Of a DNA stretch of 64,000 bases, positions 25,832-33,818 are shown piece after piece. The stretch covers positions 1 through 64,000 of the forward strand of contig NZ_BAFV01000073.1 of assembly GCF_000308515.1 (NCBI RefSeq), written 5' to 3'. This DNA is from Nocardia carnea NBRC 14403. Its GTDB lineage: Bacteria; Actinomycetota; Actinomycetes; Mycobacteriales; Mycobacteriaceae. The notes beneath the pieces were generated by a model, which made no database searches, was not told the origin of the DNA, and worked only from the letters and a program-made list of their open reading frames with translations. The translations under genes were made by a program, and so were the position numbers. Position 1 is the stretch's first letter; each line of letters begins with the position of its first letter.

Positions 25832-26254
25832 GTGCTTGTCGTCGCGATTCTGCTGTTCGTCCTGGCCCTCGTTGCCCTGACGACGGGCGTGCTCGGCTTC
25901 TTCGGCCGTCTGCCCGGCAACCGGTATATCGGTGTGCACACCGAAGCCGCCCTGCGCGATGAGACCGCATTCCGCACCGCGAACCGGATCGCTGCCCCCA
26001 CCTCGGTGGTTTCCGGCGCGCTACTCGCCGCCGGCGGGCTGGTGGTGCTGGCCGCGAGTACGCTCACCGGCATCCTCGTGACCGTGGGCGTGCTGGTCAT
26101 CGCGCTGTTCACCCTCGGCGCGGGCGCCAATGCGGGCGCGCGGGCCGCCGAGGCCATCGCCCCGCCGCCGGAGACCGGCGGCTGCGGCGGATCCTGCGGG
26201 GGATGCTCGCTGAAGAGCACCTGCGAACCGGCCGCCGGCTCACTGCCGGCCTGA
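25832..26254 (+). CDS. SdpI-like membrane protein with Cys-rich tail
   Basis: 140 residues from a GTG at 25832. Helix 1 is VVAILLFVLALVALTTGVLGFF, then the SdpI motif GRLPGNRYIGVHTEAALRDETAFRTANRIAAP, and two more helices (SVVSGALLAAGGLVVLAAS and GILVTVGVLVIALFTLGAG). The last 30 residues, GGCGGSCGGCSLKSTC, hold four Cys in a Gly/Ser context, a possible metal-binding or modified tail. SdpI proteins give immunity to a peptide toxin in Bacillus; here the role is unknown. It ends 2 bases before the convergent hydrolase gene. Confidence 0.82.
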   Translation: MLVVAILLFVLALVALTTGVLGFFGRLPGNRYIGVHTEAALRDETAFRTANRIAAPTSVVSGALLAAGGLVVLAASTLTGILVTVGVLVIALFTLGAGANAGARAAEAIAPPPETGGCGGSCGGCSLKSTCEPAAGSLPA

Positions 26255-26256
26255 TC

Positions 26257-27597
26257 TCAGCCCAGCCAGTCCAGCACGCTGGCCGCCGTCCACGACTGCT
26301 GCATACTGCCCAGCGGCTCCCCGGTGAACGGTTCGTAGTACTCCGCGAAACTGCCGTCACTGGCCTGGCGCAACGCTTCGGCGCGCAGCAAGAAGGAACG
26401 CTCCGCCCAGCCGCGGTGGGCGAAAACCCAGGAGAACAGCCAGCTCATCACCGGCCAGACCGGGCCACGCCAGTACTCACGCGGGCGGAAATCCTTCGAT
26501 ACCGGCGATGTGGAGGGCGGTAGCGCGTACCGCAGGTCGGGGTGGCCGCAGAACCGCGGACCTTCGAAGATCCGTAGCAGGCTGCGCTCGGTGGCCCGCG
26601 GCAACCCGCCACTGATGAGGGGCGCGAACATCGCCAGCGTTTCGGTGGTGATCCAGCGGCCCAGCCGGGTGTCGTAATCGCGGGCGGCGCCGGTGCGGGC
26701 GTCGGTGGTGGCGATCACGCCGGCACGGAACCGGTCGGCCCACGCGAAGAGTTCCCGGGTATCGGCCTTCGGCTGGTGGTATTCCTCGCCGATCTGCCCC
26801 AGCACTTCGCAGGCCATGGCGAAAATCGCGGTGACGAACACATCCTCCACGGCGAAATCCATCACCGTACTCAGTTCGGCGTCGTCGTAGCGGGAGCGCC
26901 GCATCTGCTCCACCAGCCACAGGTACCGGTCGTATTCGCGGTCGGTGGGGCGCTGGGTGGGGTCGTCGATGACGAGCACATCCTCACGCCGATACGGCGG
27001 CAGATCCAAGCCGGGCGCGACATTGCCGTAGGCCCGGTCCCAGCGCGGCGAATTGTCCATCCCCGACTCCCAGCCGTGATACAGGGTGATCCGGCCGTTG
27101 CCGAGCGGGTCCCGGGCGTGTGCCAGCCAGCGATGCCAGCGCACGAGATCGGACCAGCGGCGGTTCAGGAACTCCTCGGCCACGGCGCGGGTGCTGCGGC
27201 CGTGCCGGCGCGAATGGTCCAGGATCCGCTGTACCGCGATGGCATGTACCGGCGGCTGGGTGATCCCGGAGGTATCCGGGCCGTCGGGCGCCTGAACTGC
27301 CAGCAACCGGCATTCCCAGCGGGCCGGGCCCGGGAAATAACCGTCCACGCCGTTGGCGAATACGATGTGCGGGATCATCCCGTTCTTCCACTGCGCCGAA
27401 AGCAGCGTATCGAGTTCCATCACCGCGCGTTCCACACTCAACGGCGCCAGACCCACCGCAACGAAGGCCGCGTCCCAGCTCCACATATGCGGATACAGTC
27501 GCGGGGCGGCGCTGGTCATGGTTCCCAAATCGTTGCCACGCAGCAGATATGCCGCGCGGGCAGCGAGCTGCGTCGGGGTGAAGCCGGGATGTGCCAT
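26257..27597 (-). CDS. GH63-type glucosylglycerate hydrolase
   Basis: 446 residues from an ATG at 27597, exactly the length of the Mycolicibacterium hassiacum enzyme as I recall it. An (alpha/alpha)6-barrel sequence: YPHMWSWDAAFVAVGLAPL, QWKNGMIPHIVF, LYHGWESGMDNSPRWD (general acid region), FVTAIFAMACEVLG, YDTRLGRWITTETLAMFAPL, and REYWRGPVWPVMSWLF followed by FAEYYEPFTGEPLG. It should hydrolyse glucosylglycerate, a compatible solute and methylglucose-polysaccharide precursor made under nitrogen limitation. Trehalase-like or mannosylglycerate activity is the alternative. A palindrome and two hairpins lie upstream. Confidence 0.85.
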   Translation of the reverse strand: MAHPGFTPTQLAARAAYLLRGNDLGTMTSAAPRLYPHMWSWDAAFVAVGLAPLSVERAVMELDTLLSAQWKNGMIPHIVFANGVDGYFPGPARWECRLLAVQAPDGPDTSGITQPPVHAIAVQRILDHSRRHGRSTRAVAEEFLNRRWSDLVRWHRWLAHARDPLGNGRITLYHGWESGMDNSPRWDRAYGNVAPGLDLPPYRREDVLVIDDPTQRPTDREYDRYLWLVEQMRRSRYDDAELSTVMDFAVEDVFVTAIFAMACEVLGQIGEEYHQPKADTRELFAWADRFRAGVIATTDARTGAARDYDTRLGRWITTETLAMFAPLISGGLPRATERSLLRIFEGPRFCGHPDLRYALPPSTSPVSKDFRPREYWRGPVWPVMSWLFSWVFAHRGWAERSFLLRAEALRQASDGSFAEYYEPFTGEPLGSMQQSWTAASVLDWLG

Positions 27598-27674
27598 TTC
27601 TATATCTTGCTCGCTGTCTCCCTGGCGCCCCTCGGTGCCGCGGGATCGGCGGGGCGTAGATCGGGGTATGTCCG

Positions 27675-27686
27675 GAGCAATTGCTC
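27675..27686 (-). promoter_or_regulatory. Perfect 12-bp palindrome GAGCAATTGCTC upstream of the GH63 gene
   Basis: It is centred about 83 bases upstream of the GH63 start codon, a position typical of a repressor operator at a promoter. No regulator gene is adjacent. Confidence 0.4.
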
Positions 27687-27709
27687 GAAGGGTGGGGGCT
27701 GTAATTTTG

Positions 27710-27726
27710 GAGACGCTCCGCGTCTC
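27710..27726. terminator. Tight hairpin GAGACGC-TCC-GCGTCTC
   Basis: Seven perfect base pairs with a 3-base loop, 3 bases before the larger hairpin. Orientation cannot be decided. Confidence 0.4.
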
Positions 27727-27728
27727 GA

Positions 27729-27820
27729 GGGTGGGGCCCTTATGGGCCCGGTTCTTCACTCCTGCGCTCCTCCGCTTCGCTCCCCCGCTCCGTCGCTCCA
27801 GAACCGGGCGGGCCCCACCC
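27729..27820. repeat. Large interrupted hairpin with pyrimidine-rich loop
   Basis: Left arm 27729-27755 (GGGTGGGGCCC, TTAT, GGGCCCGGTTCT) pairs with right arm 27800-27820 (AGAACCGGGC, GGGCCCCACCC). The 44-base loop is an irregular repeat of CTCC/CGCTC on the + strand. Such elements are often REP-like dispersed repeats of high-GC actinomycete genomes. Confidence 0.6.
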
Positions 27821-27999
27821 AGGGATTCAGAGGTGAACGAGGCTGGCCGTCTTTCTGGGTTCGGCGGGGTTCGGGCTGGTCATAATCTTTACCGGGGCGG
27901 GTTTCACCGGGATGAGGACACTGTTAATTCGGGTTGTCTCCGGCGCGGCGAGAACAGGGCCTGGGTCAGCGCAGATCTGTGCGGCAATAGACTTCTGCT

Positions 28000-28701
28000 G
28001 TGCAACGTGGAGCTGAAGGGGCCGACCGGGACCGTGCCGTCGCATTGGTCACCGGAGCGGGGCGCGGGCTGGGGGCGGCGATTGCGCGGGAGCTGGCTCC
28101 CGACCACGAGCTGCTGCTGGGCGCGCGGACTACCGCGAGCCTGGAATCGATTCTGACCGAGCTACCCGGAGCGACGGGCTGGCCGGTCGAGCTCACCGAC
28201 TATCCGGCCGTGGCTGCCGCGGCGGCGCCGATCGAGCGACTCGATGTTCTCGTGCACAACGCCGGGATCGCCGACCTGGGCACTATCGCCGAATCCTCGG
28301 TACGCCAGTGGCGCGAAACGCTCGAAGCCAACCTGATCGCGGTGGTGGAGCTGACCAGGCTGCTGCTCCCCGCCCTGCGCGCGGCGCACGGTCACGTGGT
28401 CCTGATCAATTCGGGGGCCGGGCTGCGTGCGAACGCCGGATGGTCCTCGTATGCGGCCAGCAAGTTCGGTCTGCGGGCGTTCGGGGACGCGCTGCGGCTG
28501 GAGGAGCCGTCGATCCGGGTGACCTCCGTCCATCCCGGGCGGATCGATACCGATATGCAGCGCGAGATCGTGGCCGGGGAGGGCCGGACCTACGATCCGG
28601 CCCAGTTCCTGCGTCCGGAGACCGTCGCTCGTACTGTCCGGACCGCAATCGACACCCCGCGGGACGGCCATCCCACCGAGATCGTTCTGCGCCCACGCTG
28701 A
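28000..28701 (+). CDS. Short-chain dehydrogenase/reductase (SDR)
   Basis: 233 residues from a GTG at 28000. Classical SDR motifs are present: VALVTGAGRGLGAAIARE (TGxxxGxG cofactor binding), LDVLVHNAGIADLG (NAG), VVLINSGAGL with the catalytic Ser, and WSSYAASKFGLRAF (YxxxK). An Arg after the first strand (LLLGARTTASL) favours NADP(H). C-terminal RVTSVHPGRIDTDM is typical. Substrate unknown. Confidence 0.92.
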   Translation: MQRGAEGADRDRAVALVTGAGRGLGAAIARELAPDHELLLGARTTASLESILTELPGATGWPVELTDYPAVAAAAAPIERLDVLVHNAGIADLGTIAESSVRQWRETLEANLIAVVELTRLLLPALRAAHGHVVLINSGAGLRANAGWSSYAASKFGLRAFGDALRLEEPSIRVTSVHPGRIDTDMQREIVAGEGRTYDPAQFLRPETVARTVRTAIDTPRDGHPTEIVLRPR

Positions 28702-28826
28702 TCCGCCCGGACCGCTTCGCTCGGCGGATAGCTGGACATTCACCGATCCGCCGATATACAGTGCGGCCCACTACGCCTGGTACCGCGGCGTTTCCACGAA
28801 ATCCGGCCACCCGCAAGCCTGCCGGA

Positions 28827-28857
28827 GCGTAGTGTCCCGAATGTTCGATTATGCCGG
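28827..28857 (+). promoter_or_regulatory. Duplicated promoter element of the secreted paralogue 1
   Basis: GCGTAGTGTC-C/T-C-G/A-AATGTTCGA occurs here and at 30507-30537, at nearly the same distance (97 and 99 bases) from the start codons of two paralogous genes. A second shared block, GTGATCAGATCGGAC, lies at 28929 and 30611. The conservation suggests a common promoter or regulator site. Confidence 0.5.
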
Positions 28858-28953
28858 TGAGCAGGTAATTGATCCCGGCGTACCGGACAGCGTGCTCGTA
28901 CCGGCTGTAAACCATCCTTTGCGACGAAGTGATCAGATCGGACGTGTGAACTC

Positions 28954-29604
28954 ATGAGGATCCGCAAGTTTGCCGCGGCCGTCGTGCCGCTGATAGCCAC
29001 CGCGACCTTCGGCGCGGCAACCGCATACGCTGCGCCCGCCACCACCCCGGATATCGGTTACCGCACCGAACTGGCCGGCGAAACCGTTATCACCTCCCTC
29101 ACCCACGGCACCTTCGAACTGGACGGCGAAAACGTCGATATCGTCGACGAATCCGGTGCCACCGTGGTCACTCTGCCGCTGGCCGTACGCGAGGGCACCA
29201 CCGAATACCCTCTGCCCCACGAGATCCGGGAGGAGGGTCGAGTCCTGGAGCTCACTGCGGTGAAGGACCCCGCGACAGCGCGGCCGGCCACCGAATTCGT
29301 GGCTTCACCGCAGGAGAATTTGGCGGCCCAGAACAATTTCGCATCGCAGTTCGGCATCGCGACCGCCATCGGCGGCTTCGTCGGTACCGCAATCGGCGCG
29401 CTCGTGGGTCTCACCGGAATCGTCACCGGGCCGGGCGTTGTCGCCAGTGTTATCGCCGGGGCCACCATCGGTGGGATCATCGGCACGATCGCCGTCGGCG
29501 GCCCCACGCTGGTCATTGCGGCGGTGGAGCTGGTCAACACCCTCAATGCGGCACCGGGGACCACCCAGTGGGCGCCGAAGAACCAGGCGACTCCGCAGAA
29601 CTGA
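28954..29604 (+). CDS. Secreted protein, DUF8020-like, paralogue 1
   Basis: 216 residues from an ATG at 28954. Signal peptide: MRIRKFAAAVVPLIATATFG then ATAYAAP with a cleavage site after AYA. The mature N-terminal half is beta-rich (YRTELAGETVITSLTHGTFEL, VDIVDESGATVVTLPLAV, RVLELTAV). The C-terminal half is a Gly/Ala-rich hydrophobic stretch (IATAIGGFVGTAIGALVGLTG, VVASVIAGATIGGIIGTI) that may insert into or cross a membrane. Such proteins are numerous in Nocardia; function unknown. About 72 % identical by eye to the paralogue at 30636. Confidence 0.85.
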   Translation: MRIRKFAAAVVPLIATATFGAATAYAAPATTPDIGYRTELAGETVITSLTHGTFELDGENVDIVDESGATVVTLPLAVREGTTEYPLPHEIREEGRVLELTAVKDPATARPATEFVASPQENLAAQNNFASQFGIATAIGGFVGTAIGALVGLTGIVTGPGVVASVIAGATIGGIIGTIAVGGPTLVIAAVELVNTLNAAPGTTQWAPKNQATPQN

Positions 29605-29874
29605 CACCCGGAGGAATCGAACGCCGGACCCATTGCGTATTCATCGGGACCTGCCGTTGCGGCAGGTCCCGATGAATACAACCGGGGCCGGCCTGTTCAG
29701 TGAGATTCTCGATGTCCGGCCGGTCGGCACCGACGCTTGAATTTCGTCGTTTCGAGGGCCGGACGACAGGTCGAGATCGCCCCCGCACCGCGGCCCGATA
29801 TGCCGCGAACAGTTGCCCGCCCGAGTAATTCCGTCGTTACCGGCAGTCGACGCGCGACGGTCGGATTCTCCGGG
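29605..29874. other. Intergenic region between convergent genes
   Basis: Holds the 20-bp-stem terminator at 29637-29679; the remaining 195 bases show nothing recognisable. Confidence 0.4.
29637..29679 (+). terminator. Perfect 20-bp stem hairpin
   Basis: Left arm 29637-29656 (starting GTATTCATCGGG) and right arm 29660-29679 (ending CCCGATGAATAC) are fully complementary around a TTG loop, 33 bases after the stop of paralogue 1. It is among the most stable terminators in the window. Confidence 0.85.
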
Positions 29875-30171
29875 TCAGTGTTCGTCGTAGTGCCCGTCGT
29901 GGGGCGCGTGGCGGTGGCCGTCGTGGATGTAGTCGACATGATCGCCGTGCGGGACGGCCACGTGGCCGCAGCCCTCGCCGTGCACATGGTCATGGCTGGC
30001 GTGTTCGGTATGCGCTGCGGGCTCACATTCGTCGTAGTGGCCGGCATGCTCGCGGTGTAGGTGGCCGTCGTGGACGTAGTCCACGTGGTCGCCGTGCGGT
30101 ACCGCGACATGCCCGCAGTCCGGTCCGTGTTCGTGCCTGTGTTCGGTGTGCTGAGCATGCGCCGTAGTCAT
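29875..30171 (-). CDS. Histidine-rich repeat protein, probable metal binder
   Basis: 98 residues from an ATG at 30171, with GGAACACC upstream. About 27 residues are His. Two repeats of about 40 residues are present, each with CGHVAVPHGDHVDY, then (V/I)HDGH and GHYDE; the first also has HGPDCGH, the second HGEGCGH. Each repeat carries one Cys before the conserved GHVAVPH, and a second Cys sits at the end of repeat 1. No signal peptide or membrane segment is seen, so it is probably a cytoplasmic zinc, nickel or cobalt store or chaperone. The promoter region is AT-rich. Confidence 0.82.
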   Translation of the reverse strand: MTTAHAQHTEHRHEHGPDCGHVAVPHGDHVDYVHDGHLHREHAGHYDECEPAAHTEHASHDHVHGEGCGHVAVPHGDHVDYIHDGHRHAPHDGHYDEH

Positions 30172-30635
30172 GGGTGTTCCTTCTTTCCTCGAAACGGTCA
30201 GCTGGAACTACGCACACAGTTACATTATCAAGTGCGCATCAGTGCAGGTAGCCACATATTCGCCGATCTCGCGACCTGGGTCGCGAGCGACACGCATGCG
30301 GAGACCGATTCCACGCCGGAAGGCGGGTAGCGCGGTGGTTTCTCCGGATGCCAGGGCGACCGCTACCCCGACGTCTGCCACAGTCGGCGAACTGTTGCCG
30401 GCAGCCGCTCGAGCCTCGACGGCGCTTTGGTATTGCCAATTCATCCCATCTTTAAACTTTACCGGAAGAAATTCCACTAAAATATGTCGCACTTGCGCCC
30501 TCGGCGGCGTAGTGTCTCAAATGTTCGAAACCGCCGGGACCCAGCCGTTTCGGTCCGGCGGAACTCGGTCGGCGCGGCCGTCCCGACGGTCAACCACCCT
30601 TGGCGACACCGTGATCAGATCGGACATGTGAACCA
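30172..30635. promoter_or_regulatory. 464-bp divergent regulatory region
   Basis: Just upstream of the His-rich gene the sequence is strikingly AT-rich for this genome (GTTACATTATCAAG around 30210-30235), flanked by an imperfect CGCAC/GTGCG inverted repeat, as expected for a metal-responsive promoter. Around 30470-30490 is a second AT-rich patch (ACTAAAATATG). The element shared with 28827 lies at 30507-30537. A 90-codon minus frame at 30220-30492 is not convincing. Confidence 0.45.
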
Positions 30636-31280
30636 ATGAGGATCCGCAAGATTGCCGCGGCCGTCGTGCCGCTCATAGCCACCGCGACCTTCGGCGCGGC
30701 AACCGCACAAGCGGTACCGGCCGCCGCGCCCGATATCGGTTACCGCACCGAACTGGTGGGCAAAACCGTTGTCACCACCCTCACGCACGGCACCTTCGAG
30801 GTAGCCGGGGAAACGGTCGATATCGTCGACGAATCCGGCGCCACCGTGGTCACCCTGCCGCTGTCGATCCGTGAGGGCGGCACCGAGTACCCGCTGCCGC
30901 ACGCGGTCCGCGACGAGGGCCGCGTCCTGGAACTCACCGCAGTAAAGGACCCGGCGGCAGCGCGACCGGCCGCCGAACTGGTGGCTTCCCCGCAGGAGAA
31001 CCTCGCGGCCCAGGACAATCTCACCTCCCAGATCGGTCTCGCCTCCGCCATCGGCGGGCTCATCGGCACCGTTGTCGGTGCAGTTGCCGGGCTGCTCATC
31101 ACCGCCGGAAGTGGCGTCGGAATACCCGCAATTCCTGCCGGGATCGTCGCAGGCGCGGCCCTCGGCGGCGTGATCGGCACGATCGTCGTCGGCGGTCCCA
31201 CCCTGATCATCGCCGGGGTGGACATGGTCAATACCTTCACCGCGCCCCCGGGCACCACCCGCTGGGCGGAGGACAAGTAG
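30636..31280 (+). CDS. Secreted protein, DUF8020-like, paralogue 2
   Basis: 214 residues from an ATG at 30636. Nearly identical signal peptide to paralogue 1 (MRIRKIAAAVVPLIATATFG, cleavage after AQA), the same beta-rich domain (YRTELVGKTVVTTLTHGTFEV, VDIVDESGATVVTLPL), the shared VASPQENLAAQ linker, and a Gly/Ala-rich hydrophobic C-terminal half (SAIGGLIGTVVGAVAGLL, GAALGGVIGTIVVGGP). Arises from a recent duplication with the His-rich gene lying between the copies. Confidence 0.85.
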   Translation: MRIRKIAAAVVPLIATATFGAATAQAVPAAAPDIGYRTELVGKTVVTTLTHGTFEVAGETVDIVDESGATVVTLPLSIREGGTEYPLPHAVRDEGRVLELTAVKDPAAARPAAELVASPQENLAAQDNLTSQIGLASAIGGLIGTVVGAVAGLLITAGSGVGIPAIPAGIVAGAALGGVIGTIVVGGPTLIIAGVDMVNTFTAPPGTTRWAEDK

Positions 31281-31311
31281 GAAGCCGTCCGGTAGCGGAC
31301 CCCTGAAAGCG

Positions 31312-31352
31312 AGTACGGCCATGTCCTGAACTGTTCAGAACATGGCCGTACT
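31312..31352. terminator. Bidirectional terminator
   Basis: AGTACGGCCATGT (31312-31324) pairs with ACATGGCCGTACT (31340-31352); an inner CTGAA/TTCAG extends the stem to about 18 pairs with a CTG loop. It lies between convergent genes. Confidence 0.85.
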
Positions 31353-31367
31353 GCGTGACAGCGACTC

Positions 31368-32162
31368 TCAGGCGATACCGCTGACCGGCTCCGGGTTGGT
31401 CCGGTCCCGCCAGGCGACCGCCTCCCGGACCTGGGTCAGGTCGTAATCCGGCCCGTTGATCCCCACGGTGAACAGCGTCGCCCCCGCAGCGTGGTAGGCG
31501 GGCGCCGATTCGACACCCGGCCAGGCCACCGACCGCTCGATTTTCGCCGGTTCCGTACCGACCCGGGAGCAGTGCTCCTCCAAGACCTGGCTCTTGTGGG
31601 TGAACACATCCAGTTCACCGAAGCTGTGCCAGATATGGGCGTACTCGGCGACCAGCCGCAGCGTTTTCTTCTCCCCGCCGCCGCCGATGAGGATCGGGAT
31701 CTCGCGGACCGGCTGCGGATTCAGTTTCCCCAGCCGCCCGGTGATCCGGGGCAGGTATTCCTTGAGCAGGTCCAGGCGGCTGCCCGCGGTACCGAAGTCG
31801 TAGCCGTATTCGTCGTAGTCGCGCTCGAACCAGCCGGAACCGATACCCAGGATGAGCCGGCCGCCACTGATCTGATCGACGGTGCGCGCCATATCGGCGA
31901 GCAGATCGGGATTGCGGTAGCCGCCGCCGGTGACCAGGGCACCGATCTCGACCCGTTCGGTCTGCTCGGCGAACGCGCCGAGCATGGTCCAGCATTCGAA
32001 GTGGGCGCCGTCGGGGTCGCCGTAGAGGGGATAGAAGTGGTCCCAGTTGAACACGATATCCACGCCGGCGTCCTCGGCCCGCAATACCGCGTCGCGAATG
32101 AGTCCGTATTCGGGGGCGTGCTGGGGCTGGAGTTGAATTCCGATCCGGACCGGTCGGCTCAT
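31368..32162 (-). CDS. LLM class F420-dependent oxidoreductase
   Basis: 264 residues from an ATG at 32162; an in-frame ATG at 32168 is too close to the GAGGAG ribosome site. Luciferase-like TIM barrel: VRIGIQLQPQHAPEY, GVDIVFNWDHFYPL, ECWTMLGAFAEQTERVEIGALVTGGGYRNP, ARTVDQISGGRLILGIGSGWFERDYDEYGY and PILIGGGGEKKTLRLVAEYA. This pattern and the length match Rv0044c, part of the conserved origin-proximal block. It uses reduced F420 to act on an unknown substrate. Confidence 0.9.
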   Translation of the reverse strand: MSRPVRIGIQLQPQHAPEYGLIRDAVLRAEDAGVDIVFNWDHFYPLYGDPDGAHFECWTMLGAFAEQTERVEIGALVTGGGYRNPDLLADMARTVDQISGGRLILGIGSGWFERDYDEYGYDFGTAGSRLDLLKEYLPRITGRLGKLNPQPVREIPILIGGGGEKKTLRLVAEYAHIWHSFGELDVFTHKSQVLEEHCSRVGTEPAKIERSVAWPGVESAPAYHAAGATLFTVGINGPDYDLTQVREAVAWRDRTNPEPVSGIA

Positions 32163-32330
32163 CTGCATGACTCCTCGTCGTCGCGTTGATCTCCCGGACC
32201 GAGGCTACCGGCGGGGCATCGCCCGGGCCGGTTTGTTCGCGCTGGGCGCAGCGTCACCTCGCGCTGAACCGCGGCGGACCGCGTCCCCCGTTGTGCGGGG
32301 TGACGCGGTCCGCTGCGAGGCCGGGCGGGA

Positions 32331-33767
32331 TCAGCCGCGCACGGCAGCCATGAGGGTTTCGAGAGAATCGGCCGCGGGGAGCGCGAGCGCGTAGCCGGCG
32401 ACGGTACGGGCCGCTTCCGGCGTCAGCCGGTCCTCGACATTGAGATCGAACTTGAGGGTCAGTTCGTCGTCGGAGAGCGGATTCGCCGGGCCGCCGCGGT
32501 TGTGGTCCACCCGGGCCTGATGCCAGGCTCCGTCGCGGGTGCGCACCCGCAGGACCGCCGGGAACTGGTGCGGGTAGATCTCGTCGCACCGGTCGTCGCT
32601 GTGGCTGGTGACCAGCCGGGCCAGTTCGAGGGTGCGCGGATCCTTCGCTGCCTCATCGGTGAAATCGGCATGCCCCACACCGAGACCCGAGCCGCCGAGC
32701 AGCGCGCGCGCCACCGTGAACGGGCCGGAGAATGCCGCGTGATAGCCCGATTCCGGGGCGGCCTTCGCCGCGGGCGGTTCGGCAATGGTGCGCAGGACCG
32801 GTTTCGGTACGCCCAGTTCGATTTCCACGATATCGGCGGGGTCCACATCGCGACGCAGGATACGGGCCGCGTCGATACCCGCGTGGGTGAAGTGATTGCA
32901 GGGGTAGGGCTTGAAGAAGATGCCGGGGAGTTCCCAGTGGTCGCCGAGCCGATCGAGAACTTTCGCGGTGTCGGCGCGGTCACCGCAGAAGGCGTGCAGG
33001 AAACCGAAGCGGCCTTCGATCACCGTGGGCGGACCGGTCAGACCGTGCCGGGCGAATTCCGCTGCAGTGACAGCGGAATGGGCGGCCCAGCCGCAGTGGG
33101 CACGTTTGACGGTGCCGCCGGTTCGGTTGGCCTCCAGCAGGCCCGCGCCGAAGCTGGCCGCGATACCCATGGCATCGGCAATACCTTCGACATCCAGGCC
33201 GTACAGCATGGCCGCGGCGGCGGCCGACCCGACGGCACCACAGATGGACGTAGCGTGCTGGCCGCGTTCGAAGAACTCCGAATTGCCGAGTTCTTCGTCG
33301 TAACCGCCCATACCGAGCCGGACGGCGATTTCGATACCCACGCCCGCGGCGTCGAGGACGGCGGCACCCGTGGCACCGGTCGCCTCACCGACCGCCAGGG
33401 CGGCGGGGACCACCGACGCCGAGGGGTGCAGCACCGACGGGAGGTGCGTGTCGTCGGAATCCATCGAATGGGCGAGGGTGCCGTTGACCAGGGCCGCAGT
33501 GGCGGCGGGGAATTGTTCGCCGGTGCCGATACCGGTGGCGCGGGGAGCACCGGCCCAATCGCGGGCCACTGCGGTGACCGCTCGGGCCGAGGGCTGGTCG
33601 TGTGCCGCGAGGGAGTTGCCGAGAACGTCCAGGACGCGGCGGGCCACGTCGGTGCGGAGGTCGCCGGGGAGCCCTTCGGTGCGGGTCCGGACGGCCAGCG
33701 CCGCGAGGCGGCCGACAACGGTGTTCTCCAGATCGTGGCGAGTGTTCGCGCCGCGCTGATCAGGCAT
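32331..33767 (-). CDS. MmgE/PrpD family protein
   Basis: 478 residues from an ATG at 33767. Family features: helical N-terminus (RRVLDVLGNSLAAHD), NGTLAHSMDSDDTHLPSVLHPSASVVPAALAVGE, GQHATSICGAVGSAAAAAMLYGLD, EANRTGGTVKRAHCGWAAHSAVTAAEFA, GIFFKPYPCNHFTHAGIDAA, and the C-terminal lid. Relatives include 2-methylcitrate dehydratase, cis-aconitate decarboxylase and epimerases. Last gene of the minus-strand arm of the catabolic cluster, 51 bases after the cyclase gene. A dehydratase or isomerase step on a dicarboxylate or its derivative is likely. Confidence 0.9.
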   Translation of the reverse strand: MPDQRGANTRHDLENTVVGRLAALAVRTRTEGLPGDLRTDVARRVLDVLGNSLAAHDQPSARAVTAVARDWAGAPRATGIGTGEQFPAATAALVNGTLAHSMDSDDTHLPSVLHPSASVVPAALAVGEATGATGAAVLDAAGVGIEIAVRLGMGGYDEELGNSEFFERGQHATSICGAVGSAAAAAMLYGLDVEGIADAMGIAASFGAGLLEANRTGGTVKRAHCGWAAHSAVTAAEFARHGLTGPPTVIEGRFGFLHAFCGDRADTAKVLDRLGDHWELPGIFFKPYPCNHFTHAGIDAARILRRDVDPADIVEIELGVPKPVLRTIAEPPAAKAAPESGYHAAFSGPFTVARALLGGSGLGVGHADFTDEAAKDPRTLELARLVTSHSDDRCDEIYPHQFPAVLRVRTRDGAWHQARVDHNRGGPANPLSDDELTLKFDLNVEDRLTPEAARTVAGYALALPAADSLETLMAAVRG

Positions 33768-33818
33768 TACAGAATCCTCCGTGGTTACGTTTCACTGCCG
33801 CTTCCGGGCCCGATCGGC

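Larger units (their letters stand above)
27598..27999. other. 402-bp structured intergenic region
   Basis: Divergent region between the GH63 gene and an SDR gene. It contains a perfect palindrome, a tight hairpin and a large imperfect hairpin, listed separately. No open frame looks genuine. Confidence 0.5.

Noticed and set aside
30220..30492. 90-codon minus frame in the divergent regulatory region
   Set aside because: Begins in AT-rich promoter-like sequence with atypical codons (GTA AAG TTT AAA) and matches no family I know.
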